Positions 52,128-61,187 are shown, numbered from the stretch's first letter. The stretch: 64,000 nucleotides of DNA from Ramlibacter paludis (GCF_022012305.1 NZ_JAKLTM010000001.1:186001-250000), one strand, 5' to 3'. A program made the numbers and translations. Notes: generated by a model not told the origin, from the letters alone.

Positions 52128-53237
52128 ATGCGCGACCTCTTCATCGGCCTCATGTCCGGCACCTCCATGGACGGTGTCGACGGCGTGCTGGCCGGCTTCT
52201 CCACCGGCCGCCCGCAGGTCCTGCAGCACGCCAGCGCCCCCTTCCCGGATGGCCTGCGCGCGGAACTGATGGCGCTCAACACCTCGGGCCCGGACGAACT
52301 GCATCGCGCCTGGCTGGCCGGCAATGCGCTGATGCGCGTCTATGCCGACGTGGTGCATGCCCTGCTCGCGCATGCGCAACTGCCGGCATCGGCGGTACAG
52401 GCGATCGGCGCCCACGGCCAGACCGTGCGGCACCGGCCCCAGCAGTTCGACGGCACCGGCTACACGATCCAGCTCGCCCAACCGGCCTTGCTGGCGGAGC
52501 TGAGCGGCATCGAAGTGGTGGCCGACTTCCGCAGCCGCGACGTCGCCGCCGGCGGCCAGGGCGCGCCGCTCGCGCCCTTCTTCCACCAGGAGGTGTTCGG
52601 CCGCTCGGGCCACGCCGTCGGGGTGCTGAACATCGGCGGCATCTCCAACATCACGCTGCTGCGCGCCGACGGCAGCATGCGCGGTTTCGACTGCGGCCCC
52701 GGCAATGCGTTGATGGACGACTGGTGCGCGCAGCACACGGGCGCGCCCTACGACGACGACGGCCGCTGGGCCGCCTCCGGCCACGTGCAGGACCCACTGC
52801 TGGCCCGCCTGCTGGCCGAGCCCTACTTCGCCCTGCCGCCGCCCAAGAGCACCGGCCGCGACCTGTTCAACCGCCCCTGGCTGGAGGCGCACCTGCAGTC
52901 CTTCCGCCACCTGGCGCCGGTGGATGTGCAGGCCACGCTGACCGAGCTCACCGCGCGAGCGATTGCCAGCGAGGCCAAGCGGCATGCGCCGCAGCTGGAA
53001 GAACTGATCGTCTGCGGCGGCGGCGCGCTGAACGGCCACCTGATGCGGCGGCTGCAGGCCTTGCTGCCGGGTGCCAGGGTGAGTTCCAGCGGCGACCACG
53101 GCATCCCGCCCATGCAGGTCGAGGCCGCCGCCTTCGCCTGGCTGGCGCGCAAGGCCGTGCGCGGCGAAAAACTGGAGCTCACAAGCACAACGGGCGCCCA
53201 TGGCGCCCGTGTGTTGGGGGGAATCTACCCGGCCTGA
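52128..53237 (+). CDS. anmK: Anhydro-N-acetylmuramic acid kinase
   Basis: 369 residues, normal length. It cleaves and phosphorylates 1,6-anhydro-MurNAc to MurNAc-6-phosphate in peptidoglycan recycling. Family motifs are LMSGTSMDGVDGVL (6-19), GAHGQTVRHRP (about 85-95), LNIGGISNIT (about 165-174) and FDCGPGNALMDDW. The VCGGGALNGHLM stretch is near the end. It follows an M23 endopeptidase gene, so cell-wall turnover genes are grouped. The stop codon lies inside a perfect palindrome shared with the erpA stop. Confidence 0.97.
   Translation: MRDLFIGLMSGTSMDGVDGVLAGFSTGRPQVLQHASAPFPDGLRAELMALNTSGPDELHRAWLAGNALMRVYADVVHALLAHAQLPASAVQAIGAHGQTVRHRPQQFDGTGYTIQLAQPALLAELSGIEVVADFRSRDVAAGGQGAPLAPFFHQEVFGRSGHAVGVLNIGGISNITLLRADGSMRGFDCGPGNALMDDWCAQHTGAPYDDDGRWAASGHVQDPLLARLLAEPYFALPPPKSTGRDLFNRPWLEAHLQSFRHLAPVDVQATLTELTARAIASEAKRHAPQLEELIVCGGGALNGHLMRRLQALLPGARVSSSGDHGIPPMQVEAAAFAWLARKAVRGEKLELTSTTGAHGARVLGGIYPA
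53186..53213 (-). terminator. Strong hairpin in the 3' end of anmK, candidate erpA terminator
   Basis: ACGGGCGCC-CAT-GGCGCCCGT (53190-53210) is a perfect 9-bp inverted repeat, extended by CAC/GTG pairs around one bulge. On the minus strand it follows the erpA stop by 25 bp and is followed by TTGTGCTTGTG. It therefore could end erpA transcripts, even though it lies within anmK coding sequence. Confidence 0.45.
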
Positions 53238-53603
53238 TCAGGCCGAGAAGCTCGAACCGCAGCCGCAGGTGGTGGTTGCGTTCGGGTTCTTGATCACGAA
53301 CTGCGCGCCCTGCAGGTCTTCCTTGTAGTCGATCTCGGCGCCCACCAGGTACTGGTAGCTCATCGCGTCGATCAGCAGCGAGACGCCGTTCTTGGTCATC
53401 ACGGTGTCGTCGTCGTTGGTGATCTCGTCGAAGGTGAAGCCGTACTGGAAGCCCGAGCAGCCGCCACCCTGGACGAACACGCGCAGCTTGAGGTCCGGAT
53501 TGCCCTCTTCGGCGATGAGATCGGCGACCTTGGCCGCGGCGCTGTCGGTGAACAGCAGCGGGGCGGGCATATCGGTCGAGACGTTTTCGGCAACAGCGCT
53601 CAT
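53238..53603 (-). CDS. erpA: Iron-sulfur cluster insertion protein ErpA
   Basis: 121 residues from ATG 53603 with GAGGA upstream. It is an A-type carrier that delivers Fe-S clusters to apo-proteins such as IspG. The three conserved cysteines are Cys49 (GGGCSG), Cys113 and Cys115 (CGCGSSF). Other family stretches are [17 protein letters not shown], given as LRVFVQGGG and GFQYGF, and [16 protein letters not shown], given as FVIKNPNA. A longer start at 53630 is unlikely. Neighbours on the same strand are bactofilin and the ribosomal operon. Confidence 0.96.
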   Translation of the reverse strand: MSAVAENVSTDMPAPLLFTDSAAAKVADLIAEEGNPDLKLRVFVQGGGCSGFQYGFTFDEITNDDDTVMTKNGVSLLIDAMSYQYLVGAEIDYKEDLQGAQFVIKNPNATTTCGCGSSFSA

Positions 53604-53658
53604 GTGGATTTCCTCAGGTCTTGCCACCAATGGTACGCCAGGCGGCGGCCAGCCGCTC

Positions 53659-54069
53659 TCAGGCGCTCTTTGCTGCCAGCTTGAGTAAGGGCTTTTCTTC
53701 CTCGCCGGCGGCTCCGTTGGCCAGCAGCGGCCGCAGTTGACCGGAGATGGTGGCGCCCTGGTGCATTTCCAGGGCGATATAGGAAACGTCGCCTTCGATC
53801 CGGGCCTTGGGCTGCAATTCGAGCAGCTCGCGGGCGTGGACCGGGCCGCGCACGGTGCCGTTGATGATCACGTGGTCGGCGACGATGGCGCCGTGCACGA
53901 TGGCCGCCTCGGAGATCACCAGCAGGCTGTTCTCCTCGGAGGTGGCCTGGATGTCGCCGTAGACCTCGCCGTCGACGCGCAGGCCTTCGTTGAATTTCAT
54001 GTTGCCTTCGATGCGCGTTCCCTGCGCGATCAGGCTCTTGATGGGAGGCTGGGCTTTCTTACCGAACAT
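53659..54069 (-). CDS. Bactofilin (polymer-forming cytoskeletal protein)
   Basis: 136 residues from ATG 54069 with CAGGAGA upstream. The bactofilin core, a right-handed beta helix, covers about 12-115: [48 protein letters not shown] and [22 protein letters not shown], each shown as short repeats of hydrophobic-x-G pattern. The ends are short and unstructured. Bactofilins polymerise without nucleotides and scaffold cell-wall enzymes. The position next to a DUF6776 membrane coiled-coil protein and erpA is conserved in Comamonadaceae. An M23 peptidase is encoded close by, which fits the usual functional partner. Confidence 0.93.
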   Translation of the reverse strand: MFGKKAQPPIKSLIAQGTRIEGNMKFNEGLRVDGEVYGDIQATSEENSLLVISEAAIVHGAIVADHVIINGTVRGPVHARELLELQPKARIEGDVSYIALEMHQGATISGQLRPLLANGAAGEEEKPLLKLAAKSA

Positions 54070-54097
54070 GCTGGATTCTCCTGACGACTTTTTCGAC

Positions 54098-54805
54098 TTA
54101 CAAGGAAACGTTCTGCTGGGCCCGGCTGACCGACCCTTCCACCACCCGGGCGGAAACATTTTTTACCACGGCCTGGGGCGGCAGATCGACCATTCCCTCC
54201 AGACGGCGGTATTGGCGGAACTGAAGGGCTTGCGGCCCCCCCGGCAGGCCCATCATCCAGGGCTTTCCGTCCAGGGTGCCGGACACGTTGAGCTCCAGCT
54301 TGCCCCGGAATTCGGGCGCGTTCTTCACCGGCTGGATCACCAGCACCTGCCACTTCAGCTGGGTGCCGGACAGCACCTCGGCCTGCAGGCCGCGGATGGT
54401 GACGGCTTCGGTGCCGCTGGCGGGCATGAGCTTCTCGAAGAAGCCCAGGTCCTCGCGCAGGGCGCGGTTCTCGGTCTCGAGCACGCGGATCTGGTTGGCC
54501 AGGCGCTCCTGGGCGGAGCGCTCCACCAGCATCGCGCTGCCGGACGTGTTCAGGATGGATTGCAGCCGGTCGCGGTCGCCGCGCAGCTTGGCGGCGTCCA
54601 GGCGCAGCTGTTCGAGTTCTTCCTTGTCGGTGTTGTCGACGCCGGCCAGGCCCTTGCCCAGCTCGAAGGTCCACAGGGCGATGGCGCCGCAGAAACCCAG
54701 CACGATGGCGGCAGCGGCCCATTGCAGGGGCCAGGGCATGGCGCTGCGCACCTTCATCCGCGGTGCGCTGATGGTCAGCCTACGCCTGAGCAGCTTGAAA
54801 CGCAT
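54098..54805 (-). CDS. DUF6776 membrane coiled-coil protein
   Basis: 235 residues. A basic N-terminus (MRFKLLRRRL) and one membrane helix (about 26-48, PLQWAAAAIVLGFCGAIALW) are followed by a coiled coil (about 58-110, EELEQLRLDAAKLRGDRDRL and so on), then a beta-rich C-terminal domain. This is the layout of the DUF6776 family, found before bactofilin in this group. The function is unknown. A membrane anchor or regulator for bactofilin filaments is a reasonable inference from its fixed position. It is separated from rpsI by a strong terminator. Confidence 0.8.
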   Translation of the reverse strand: MRFKLLRRRLTISAPRMKVRSAMPWPLQWAAAAIVLGFCGAIALWTFELGKGLAGVDNTDKEELEQLRLDAAKLRGDRDRLQSILNTSGSAMLVERSAQERLANQIRVLETENRALREDLGFFEKLMPASGTEAVTIRGLQAEVLSGTQLKWQVLVIQPVKNAPEFRGKLELNVSGTLDGKPWMMGLPGGPQALQFRQYRRLEGMVDLPPQAVVKNVSARVVEGSVSRAQQNVSL

Positions 54806-54827
54806 GGATGAGGATGCTGCACAAAGA

Positions 54828-54864
54828 ACAAAGCCGCAGCAAGTCTTGACTTGTGCGGCTTTGT
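54828..54864 (-). terminator. Rho-independent terminator of the rplM-rpsI operon
   Basis: On the minus strand, 54864-54854 pairs with 54838-54828 (11 bp, ACAAAGCCGCA type), and inside it CAAGT pairs with ACTTG (5 bp) around a CTTG loop with one bulge. The transcript then runs TTCTTTGT. It starts about 37 bp after the rpsI stop, the expected place, and is the clearest intrinsic terminator in the window. Confidence 0.85.
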
Positions 54865-54901
54865 GTCGGACGACAACCCGTAGGCCGTCGTCGGGGGAAG
54901 C

Positions 54902-55294
54902 TTAGCGCTTCGAGAACTGCTTGCGGCGGCGAGCAGAGTGCAGGCCGACCTTCTTCCGTTCCACTTCGCGAGCGTCGCGGGTCACGAAGCCGGCTGCGGA
55001 CAGCTGGGGCTTGAGGGCCGCGTCGTAGTCGATCAGGGCGCGCGTGATGCCGTGGCGGACCGCGCCGGCCTGGCCGGATTCGCCGCCGCCGTGCACGTTG
55101 CACTGGATGTCGAACGCTTCAGCGTTGTTGGTCAGCACCAACGGCTGCTTGGCGATCATGATCGAGGTCTGGCGGCCGAAGAACTCCTGGATGTCCTTGC
55201 CGTTGACCGTGATCTTGCCGGAGCCCTTCTTCAGGAACACGCGGGCGACGCTGGATTTGCGACGGCCGGTGCCGTTGTTCCATTCACCAATCAT
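54902..55294 (-). CDS. rpsI: 30S ribosomal protein S9
   Basis: 130 residues, as in E. coli. The start ATG 55294 gives [19 protein letters not shown]. The conserved C-terminal tail [11 protein letters not shown] reaches the ribosomal P site. Other conserved stretches include [16 protein letters not shown] and [13 protein letters not shown]. It is the second gene of the rplM-rpsI operon, 10 bp after rplM. A strong terminator follows. Confidence 0.98.
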   Translation of the reverse strand: MIGEWNNGTGRRKSSVARVFLKKGSGKITVNGKDIQEFFGRQTSIMIAKQPLVLTNNAEAFDIQCNVHGGGESGQAGAVRHGITRALIDYDAALKPQLSAAGFVTRDAREVERKKVGLHSARRRKQFSKR

Positions 55295-55304
55295 CAATAG
55301 CTCC

Positions 55305-55733
55305 TTAGATTTCCAGCGGCTTCGGCTGCTGGGCGGTGTGCGGATGTTCGCCGCCACCGTAAACCTTCAGCTTCTTGATCATGGCGTAGCCCAGGGGACC
55401 CTTGGGCAGCATGCCCTTGACGGCCTTCTCGAGCGCGCGGCCGGGATGCTTGGCCTGCATTTCCTTGAAGGTCTGCTGGCGGATGCCGCCCGGATAGCCG
55501 GTGTGGCGGTAGTAGACCTTGTCCGTCTCCTTGGCGCCCGTGACACGGAGCTTGGAGGCGTTGATGACGACGATGAAGTCGCCGGTATCGACGTGAGGCG
55601 TGTAAATGGCCTTGTGCTTGCCGCGCAGTCGGAGGGCAGCTTCGCTGGCTACCCGTCCGAGCACCTTGTCGGTGGCGTCAATCACAAACCACTCGTGCTT
55701 CACGTCAGCGGGCTTGGCGCTGACAGTGGTCAT
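55305..55733 (-). CDS. rplM: 50S ribosomal protein L13
   Basis: 142 residues, the E. coli length. Conserved stretches include [16 protein letters not shown] near the start, [25 protein letters not shown] and [21 protein letters not shown]. It is an early-assembly protein of the large subunit. It heads the operon with rpsI. A perfect TATAAT -10 box lies 120 bp upstream on the same strand, leaving a leader that can fold into a hairpin at its 5' end. Confidence 0.98.
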   Translation of the reverse strand: MTTVSAKPADVKHEWFVIDATDKVLGRVASEAALRLRGKHKAIYTPHVDTGDFIVVINASKLRVTGAKETDKVYYRHTGYPGGIRQQTFKEMQAKHPGRALEKAVKGMLPKGPLGYAMIKKLKVYGGGEHPHTAQQPKPLEI

Positions 55734-55814
55734 TGAAGACTTTCGAGTAAGTTTGGCGGGCCCTTTTCCACGGTCGGTTTCCCTCTGGCGGGGATCTCTT
55801 AGGTGGGGTTTTCA

Positions 55815-55858
55815 GTTCCGTCGCGGGGCCACTAAGCGCTGCGGAACCCGGCATTATA
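55815..55858 (-). promoter_or_regulatory. rplM promoter -10 box and leader hairpin
   Basis: On the minus strand TATAAT (55858-55853) is a perfect -10 box. Transcription should start near 55846. There GTTCCG (55847-55842) can pair with CGGAAC (55820-55815), giving a stem at the very 5' end of a leader of about 110 bases. The -35 region is obscured by a repeat element and no good TTGACA is seen. Confidence 0.5.
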
Positions 55859-55868
55859 GCCGTAAGTC

Positions 55869-55916
55869 GTCATCCCCGCCCCGGCCTACGCCGGGGCAGG
55901 CTCCGGCGGGGATCCA
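55869..55916. repeat. Variant copy of the palindromic repeat upstream of rplM
   Basis: The ends GTCATCCCCGCC and GGCGGGGATCCA pair with each other as in the repeat family, but the loop has been replaced by an inner palindrome CCCCGGC-CTAC-GCCGGGG. The result is a nested hairpin. It lies between the rplM promoter and rlmJ, divergent genes. It is the only copy found in a divergent, promoter-containing gap. Confidence 0.6.
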
Positions 55917-55943
55917 GGGCTTGCCGAGGGGTACCATCCGCGG

Positions 55944-56849
55944 ATGTTCAGCTACCGCCACGGCTTCCATGCCGGCAACCACGCCGACGTCCTCAAGCAC
56001 ATGGTGCTGATCGCGGTCCTGAAGCACCTGACGGCCAAGCCGACCGCCGTGACGGTGGTCGACACCCACGCCGGCGCCGGCCTCTACCGCCTGGACTCCG
56101 ATTTTGCCGGCACCTCCGGCGAGGCCCAGGACGGGATTGTGAAATTGTGGGCCAGCCCGCTGGCGGCCGAGCCGCCGCCGCTGCTGGCCGACTACCTGGA
56201 GCTGGTCGCCAGCTTCAATCCGTCGGGCAAGAAGAAGATCTACCCCGGCTCGCCCTTCGTCACCCAGGCCCTGCTGCGGCAGGACCCGCGTGACAAGCTG
56301 TGGCTGTTCGAGCTGCACCCCACCGACAGCAAGGCGCTGGCCGACCACGTGGCCCAGATCGAGGACCACCGCATGGTGGCGGTCAAGCGGGAAGACGGCT
56401 TCGAGGGCCTGCGCGCGCTGATCCCGCCGCCCTCGCGCCGCGGCCTGGTGCTGATCGACCCCAGCTACGAGATCAAGAACGACTACGGGCGCGTGGCCGC
56501 CTGCATCCAGGAGTCGCTCAAGAAGTTCGCAACCGGCACCTACATGGTCTGGTACCCGGTGATCCCGCGGCCGGAAGCGCACGAGTTGCCGCGCCGGCTG
56601 AAGACGCTGGCCAACCAGGCCGGCAAGCCCTGGCTGCACGCCACGCTCAACATCGGGCAGGCGCCCGAGCGGGCCAAGACCCATACGCCCGGCGAGCAGC
56701 CGATGCGGCAAGGCCTGACCGCCAGCGGCGTGTTCCTCATCAACCCGCCGCACACGCTCAAGGCGCCGCTGCAGGAGGTGCTGCCGCAGCTGGTGGAAGT
56801 GCTGGGGCGCGGTCGCGGCCAGGGACAGGTCGTGGAGTCCGGCGGCTGA
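55944..56849 (+). CDS. rlmJ: 23S rRNA (adenine(2030)-N6)-methyltransferase
   Basis: 301 residues. The start MFSYRHGFHAGNHADVLKH is the family signature. SAM-binding is in VVDTHAGAGLY (about 38-48). The catalytic DPPY-type motif reads DPSYE (about 172-176), followed by IKNDY. The late ASGVFLINPPHTL stretch is typical. It methylates A2030 of 23S rRNA. Length compares with 280 in E. coli, with a longer C-terminus. It diverges from the rplM operon, so rRNA-modification and ribosomal protein genes share a gap. Confidence 0.95.
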   Translation: MFSYRHGFHAGNHADVLKHMVLIAVLKHLTAKPTAVTVVDTHAGAGLYRLDSDFAGTSGEAQDGIVKLWASPLAAEPPPLLADYLELVASFNPSGKKKIYPGSPFVTQALLRQDPRDKLWLFELHPTDSKALADHVAQIEDHRMVAVKREDGFEGLRALIPPPSRRGLVLIDPSYEIKNDYGRVAACIQESLKKFATGTYMVWYPVIPRPEAHELPRRLKTLANQAGKPWLHATLNIGQAPERAKTHTPGEQPMRQGLTASGVFLINPPHTLKAPLQEVLPQLVEVLGRGRGQGQVVESGG

Positions 56850-56893
56850 AGCGGGGTTTGGTGCATCATGCGGCCATGACACGAGGCCCCACC

Positions 56894-57487
56894 ATGGAAC
56901 ATCCCGATCCCGATACCCCCGCGGCAACCGGAGAGCCGCGCAATGCCTTCCTCGAGGAAAAGGCGTTCAAGTCGCGCACCGTGATGCTGTTCGGCGCCGT
57001 CAGCGACCAGTCGGCCAGCGACATCGCGCGCCGCCTGATCGCGCTCGACGCCGAATCGCACGCGCCGATCGACATGATCCTGAGCTCGCCCGGCGGCCAC
57101 CTGGAGTCCGGCGACGCCATCCACGACATGATCCGCTTCATCCAGGCGCCGGTGAACATGATCGGCACCGGCTGGGTCGGCAGCGCGGCGACGCACCTCT
57201 ACCTGTCGGTGCCCAAGGAGCGGCGCTTCTGCACGCCCAACACCCGCTTCCTGATCCACCAGCCCTCCGGCGGCGCGGGCGGACCGGCCAGCGACATCGC
57301 GATCCACGCGCAGGAAATCATCAAGGCGCGCGAGCGCATCGCCCGCACCATCGCGCGCGAGACCGGCCGCCCGCTGGATGGCGTGCTGGAAGACATCGAG
57401 CGCGACCGCTGGCTGTCGGCCGAGGAAGCGATCGACTACGGCCTGGTCGGCCGCATCATCGAGCGGAAGACGGATCTGAAGAAGTAG
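56894..57487 (+). CDS. ClpP-like serine protease, solitary
   Basis: 197 residues from ATG 56894; an in-frame ATG at 56876 would add six. The catalytic triad is intact: Ser97 in GWVGSAATHLY, His122 in FLIHQPSGG and Asp171 in ERDRW, matching ClpP. The LILSSPGGHLESGDAI-like stretch (SSPGGHLESGDAI) is also typical. No clpX, clpA or tig is nearby, so this is a second, unlinked clpP paralogue. The N-terminus (EHPDPDTPAATGEPRN) is unlike main ClpP loops and could affect which ATPase binds. The 3' end overlaps the convergent rlpA-like gene by 32 bp. Confidence 0.88.
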   Translation: MEHPDPDTPAATGEPRNAFLEEKAFKSRTVMLFGAVSDQSASDIARRLIALDAESHAPIDMILSSPGGHLESGDAIHDMIRFIQAPVNMIGTGWVGSAATHLYLSVPKERRFCTPNTRFLIHQPSGGAGGPASDIAIHAQEIIKARERIARTIARETGRPLDGVLEDIERDRWLSAEEAIDYGLVGRIIERKTDLKK

Positions 57488-57863
57488 CGTCCAGCACGGT
57501 CAGGCTGACCTGCGCCGTCCCGCGGCCGCGGCCCAGGCCGATGGCCCGGGCGGCGGCGTGGCTCAGGTCGATGATGCGCTGGCGCAGGTGCGGCCCGCGG
57601 TCGGTGATGCGCACTTCGACCGTGCGGCCGGTCGCCAGGTTGCGCACCAGCACCCGCGTCCCGAACGGCAGGCTGGGATGGGCGGCGGTGAGGGCATGCA
57701 TGTCGAAGCGCGCACCGCTCGCCGTGCGCTTGCCGTGGAAGCGCGCGCCGTACCAGGAAGCCAGCCCGCGCTCGCCGATGACGGGCTCGGGTGCCTCGTC
57801 GGCAAGCCCCGCCAGCGGCCACGCCGCCGCCAGTGCCAGCAGGAGAGCGGGAAGCCGCCTCAT
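57456..57863 (-). CDS. RlpA-like septal ring protein (double-psi beta barrel)
   Basis: 135 residues from ATG 57863. The signal peptide is MRRLPALLLALAAAWPLAGLADE. The domain has ASWYGARFHGKRTASGARFD, with the RlpA-type catalytic or sugar-binding pattern, then GTRVLVRNLATGRTVEVRI and DRGPHLRQRIIDLSHAAA. It is a short RlpA without a SPOR domain, so it probably lacks septal targeting. It may cleave naked glycan strands. It overlaps the metF end by 4 bp and is the last gene of the ahcY-tlyA-metF cluster. Confidence 0.85.
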   Translation of the reverse strand: MRRLPALLLALAAAWPLAGLADEAPEPVIGERGLASWYGARFHGKRTASGARFDMHALTAAHPSLPFGTRVLVRNLATGRTVEVRITDRGPHLRQRIIDLSHAAARAIGLGRGRGTAQVSLTVLDATSSDPSSAR

Positions 57864-58681
57864 CCCAGGCGCTGGCACAAGGCCAGCGTCGGCCCCGCCT
57901 GGTTCATCGTGTAGAAGTGCAGCCCCGGCGCGCCGCCGCGCTGCAGTTGCTCGCACAGCGCGCTCACCACGTCGAGGCCGAAGGCCTTGATCGACGCCGT
58001 GTCGTCGCCGAAGCTTTGCAGCCGCAGCCGGATCCAGCGCGGCACTTCGGCGCCGCAGGCGTCGGAGAAGCGCAGCAGCTGGCTGGAGTTGGTGATCGGC
58101 ATGATGCCCGGCACCACCGGCAGCGCGATGCCCAGCTTGTGCGCCTCGTCGACGAAGCGGAAATAGGAGTCGGCGTTGTAGAAGTACTGCGTGATGGCCG
58201 AGTCCGCCCCGGCTTTCGCCTTGGCCGCGAAGGCCTGCAGGTCGGACTGCGGCGACTTCGCCTGCGGGTGCACCTCGGGATAGCAGGCCACCTCGATGCG
58301 GAAGGTCCGGCCCGTCTCCGCGCGGATGAACTCCACCAGCTCGCTGGCGTACTGGAACTCGCCGCCCATGCCGTAGCCGCTGGGCATGTCGCCGCGCAGG
58401 GCCACGATGCGCTTCACGTTCATGGCCTTCAGCTGCGCGAGCTGGTCGCGCACCTTGGCGCGCGTCGCGCCTATGCAGCTGAAATGCGAAGCCGCTTCCA
58501 CGCCTTCGGCCAGGATCTCGCTGACCGCGCCGAAGGTGCCGCTCTGCGTGGAGCCGCCGGCGCCGAAAGTGACCGAGCAGAACTCGGGGCGCAGCGCGTA
58601 CAGCTGCTTGCGCGCGGCGCGCAGCTTGTCGCTGCCTTCCGCCGTTTTCGGCGGGAAGAATTCAAGACTCAAGGGAAGCAT
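57860..58681 (-). CDS. metF: Methylenetetrahydrofolate reductase
   Basis: 273 residues from ATG 58681, which overlaps the tlyA stop by one base (TGATG). A TTG just upstream adds one residue at most. It reduces 5,10-methylene-THF to 5-methyl-THF with FAD, feeding methionine synthesis. Features are SLEFFPPKT (Glu acid catalyst), FCSVTFGAGGST, ALRGDMPSGYG, ITQYFYNADSYFRFVDE and PGIMPITN. It belongs with ahcY to the SAM/methionine cycle, and both lie downstream of an SAH riboswitch. Confidence 0.97.
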   Translation of the reverse strand: MLPLSLEFFPPKTAEGSDKLRAARKQLYALRPEFCSVTFGAGGSTQSGTFGAVSEILAEGVEAASHFSCIGATRAKVRDQLAQLKAMNVKRIVALRGDMPSGYGMGGEFQYASELVEFIRAETGRTFRIEVACYPEVHPQAKSPQSDLQAFAAKAKAGADSAITQYFYNADSYFRFVDEAHKLGIALPVVPGIMPITNSSQLLRFSDACGAEVPRWIRLRLQSFGDDTASIKAFGLDVVSALCEQLQRGGAPGLHFYTMNQAGPTLALCQRLG

Positions 58682-59421
58682 CAATCGCTCCTCTGGGCAT
58701 GCAAAAAGAACTCCCGGTTGCCATCACCGCCGGCAATGGGACTGTCGTACCACCCGCGCACCGGCAAGCCGAGCGATTCACAGGCAGCGCGCAAGCGCTG
58801 CTCCACCTGCGCGTACAGCGACGCATCGCGCACCACGCCGCCCTTGCCGACTTGCCCCGGCTGCAGTTCGAACTGCGGCTTGGCCAGCACCAGCAGGTGG
58901 CCGCCCGATTTGAGCAGCGGCGCCAGCGCGGGCAGCACCAGCGTCAGCGAGATGAAGGACAGGTCGCCGGTCACCAGGTCGAACTCCGCCCCGACCTGCT
59001 CCGCGCTCAGCTCCCGCGCATTCAGCTTCTCGATGGCCACCACCCGCGCATCGCCCCGCAGCTTCCCGTGCAGCTGGCCGTGGCCGACGTCGACGCCGGT
59101 CACCCGGGCCGCGCCATGCTGCAGCAGGCAGTCGGTGAAGCCGCCGGTCGACTGGCCGACGTCCAGGCATTTCCAGCCCTGGACGTCGAGTTGCGCAGTC
59201 CGCAGCGCGCCTTCCAGCTTCAGGCCGCCGCGCGAGACGTAGCGCGCCTCGGCGGTGTCCAGCAGCTGCAGTTCCGCGCTGCCGGGCAGCTCGTCGCCGT
59301 TCTTGGCCACGGGCTTCCAGGCGCTGCCGTCGAACCACTGCACGCCGGCCGCGATCAGCCGCTGCGCCTGCGAGCGCGTGGCGGCCAGGCCGCGTTCGAC
59401 GAGCAATTGGTCGGCACGCAT
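58681..59421 (-). CDS. tlyA: TlyA-family rRNA methyltransferase / hemolysin-like protein
   Basis: 246 residues. The N-terminal S4 RNA-binding domain reads RADQLLVERGLAATRSQAQRLI, shown as RADQLLVERG and SQAQRLIAAG. The FtsJ-type methyltransferase has KCLDVGQSTGGFTDCLLQ (SAM site), VDVGHGQLH, FDLVTGDLSFISL and LVLAKPQFEL. TlyA 2'-O-methylates rRNA in mycobacteria; the target here is assumed similar. Being SAM-dependent, it fits an operon controlled by SAH. The gap to ahcY (113 bp) holds a two-hairpin repeat, so its transcription may be partly separate. Confidence 0.9.
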   Translation of the reverse strand: MRADQLLVERGLAATRSQAQRLIAAGVQWFDGSAWKPVAKNGDELPGSAELQLLDTAEARYVSRGGLKLEGALRTAQLDVQGWKCLDVGQSTGGFTDCLLQHGAARVTGVDVGHGQLHGKLRGDARVVAIEKLNARELSAEQVGAEFDLVTGDLSFISLTLVLPALAPLLKSGGHLLVLAKPQFELQPGQVGKGGVVRDASLYAQVEQRLRAACESLGLPVRGWYDSPIAGGDGNREFFLHAQRSD

Positions 59422-59441
59422 GGGGGGATCGTGAAGAAGGA

Positions 59442-59524
59442 TGTCATTGCGGGCCTGGCCCGCAATCCAGCTCCCGTGCCTGTTCGGCCGCAGGGCTGGA
59501 TCCCGGGTCAAGCCCGGGATGACA
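59442..59524. repeat. REPIN-like element, full two-hairpin copy
   Basis: The first hairpin (59442-59469) has stem ATTGCGGG / CCCGCAAT and the second (59497-59524) has stem ATCCCGGG / CCCGGGAT, with a 27-bp spacer. The outer ends are TGTCAT and ATGACA. It is the best preserved copy and lies between ahcY and tlyA, which are in the same direction. It could therefore attenuate transcription into tlyA-metF. Confidence 0.8.
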
Positions 59525-59534
59525 TGAACTTCCA

Positions 59535-60971
<1,437 letters not shown>

Positions 60972-61024
60972 TGATGGCTCCAAATCAGATTTGAGTCAGC
61001 CACTCGGTCCAGTCGGGGGGATTC

Positions 61025-61122
61025 CTCACCGCACGGAAGAGTGGGTGAGCGTCGTTGCATGTAGATTCCGAGCCTCGCGTCCGTGATGGACGCTGCAACG
61101 CTCCTCGGTTGCGCCGATTTTA
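61025..61122 (-). ncRNA. SAH riboswitch with -10 box and possible expression platform, upstream of ahcY
   Basis: On the minus strand the segment 61109-61044 carries the SAH-riboswitch core: CCGAGGAGCGTTGC, a GCGTCC/GGACGC hairpin, GAGGCTCGG, then CAACGACGCTCACC. CCGAG (61108-61104) pairs with CTCGG (61072-61068) as P1, and GAGCG can pair with CGCTC as the pseudoknot P4. This matches the Ralstonia-type SAH aptamer as I know it. A TAAAAT -10 box (61122-61117) starts the transcript at the aptamer. CTCACC (61049-61044) can instead pair with GGTGAG (61030-61025), which would compete with P4. CAAATC-A-GATTTG (60981-60993) lies just before the ribosome site. Confidence 0.88.
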
Positions 61123-61187
61123 CCGGCAAAGCGACCCGGGGCGCCAATCACCCCACGGCAGCGTCCGGAACCGTTAAAAAGGCCAAC

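Noticed and set aside
50565-53201. An 878-codon minus-strand open frame across the M23 peptidase and anmK
   Set aside because: Entirely antisense to two well-supported genes and without any domain-like pattern.
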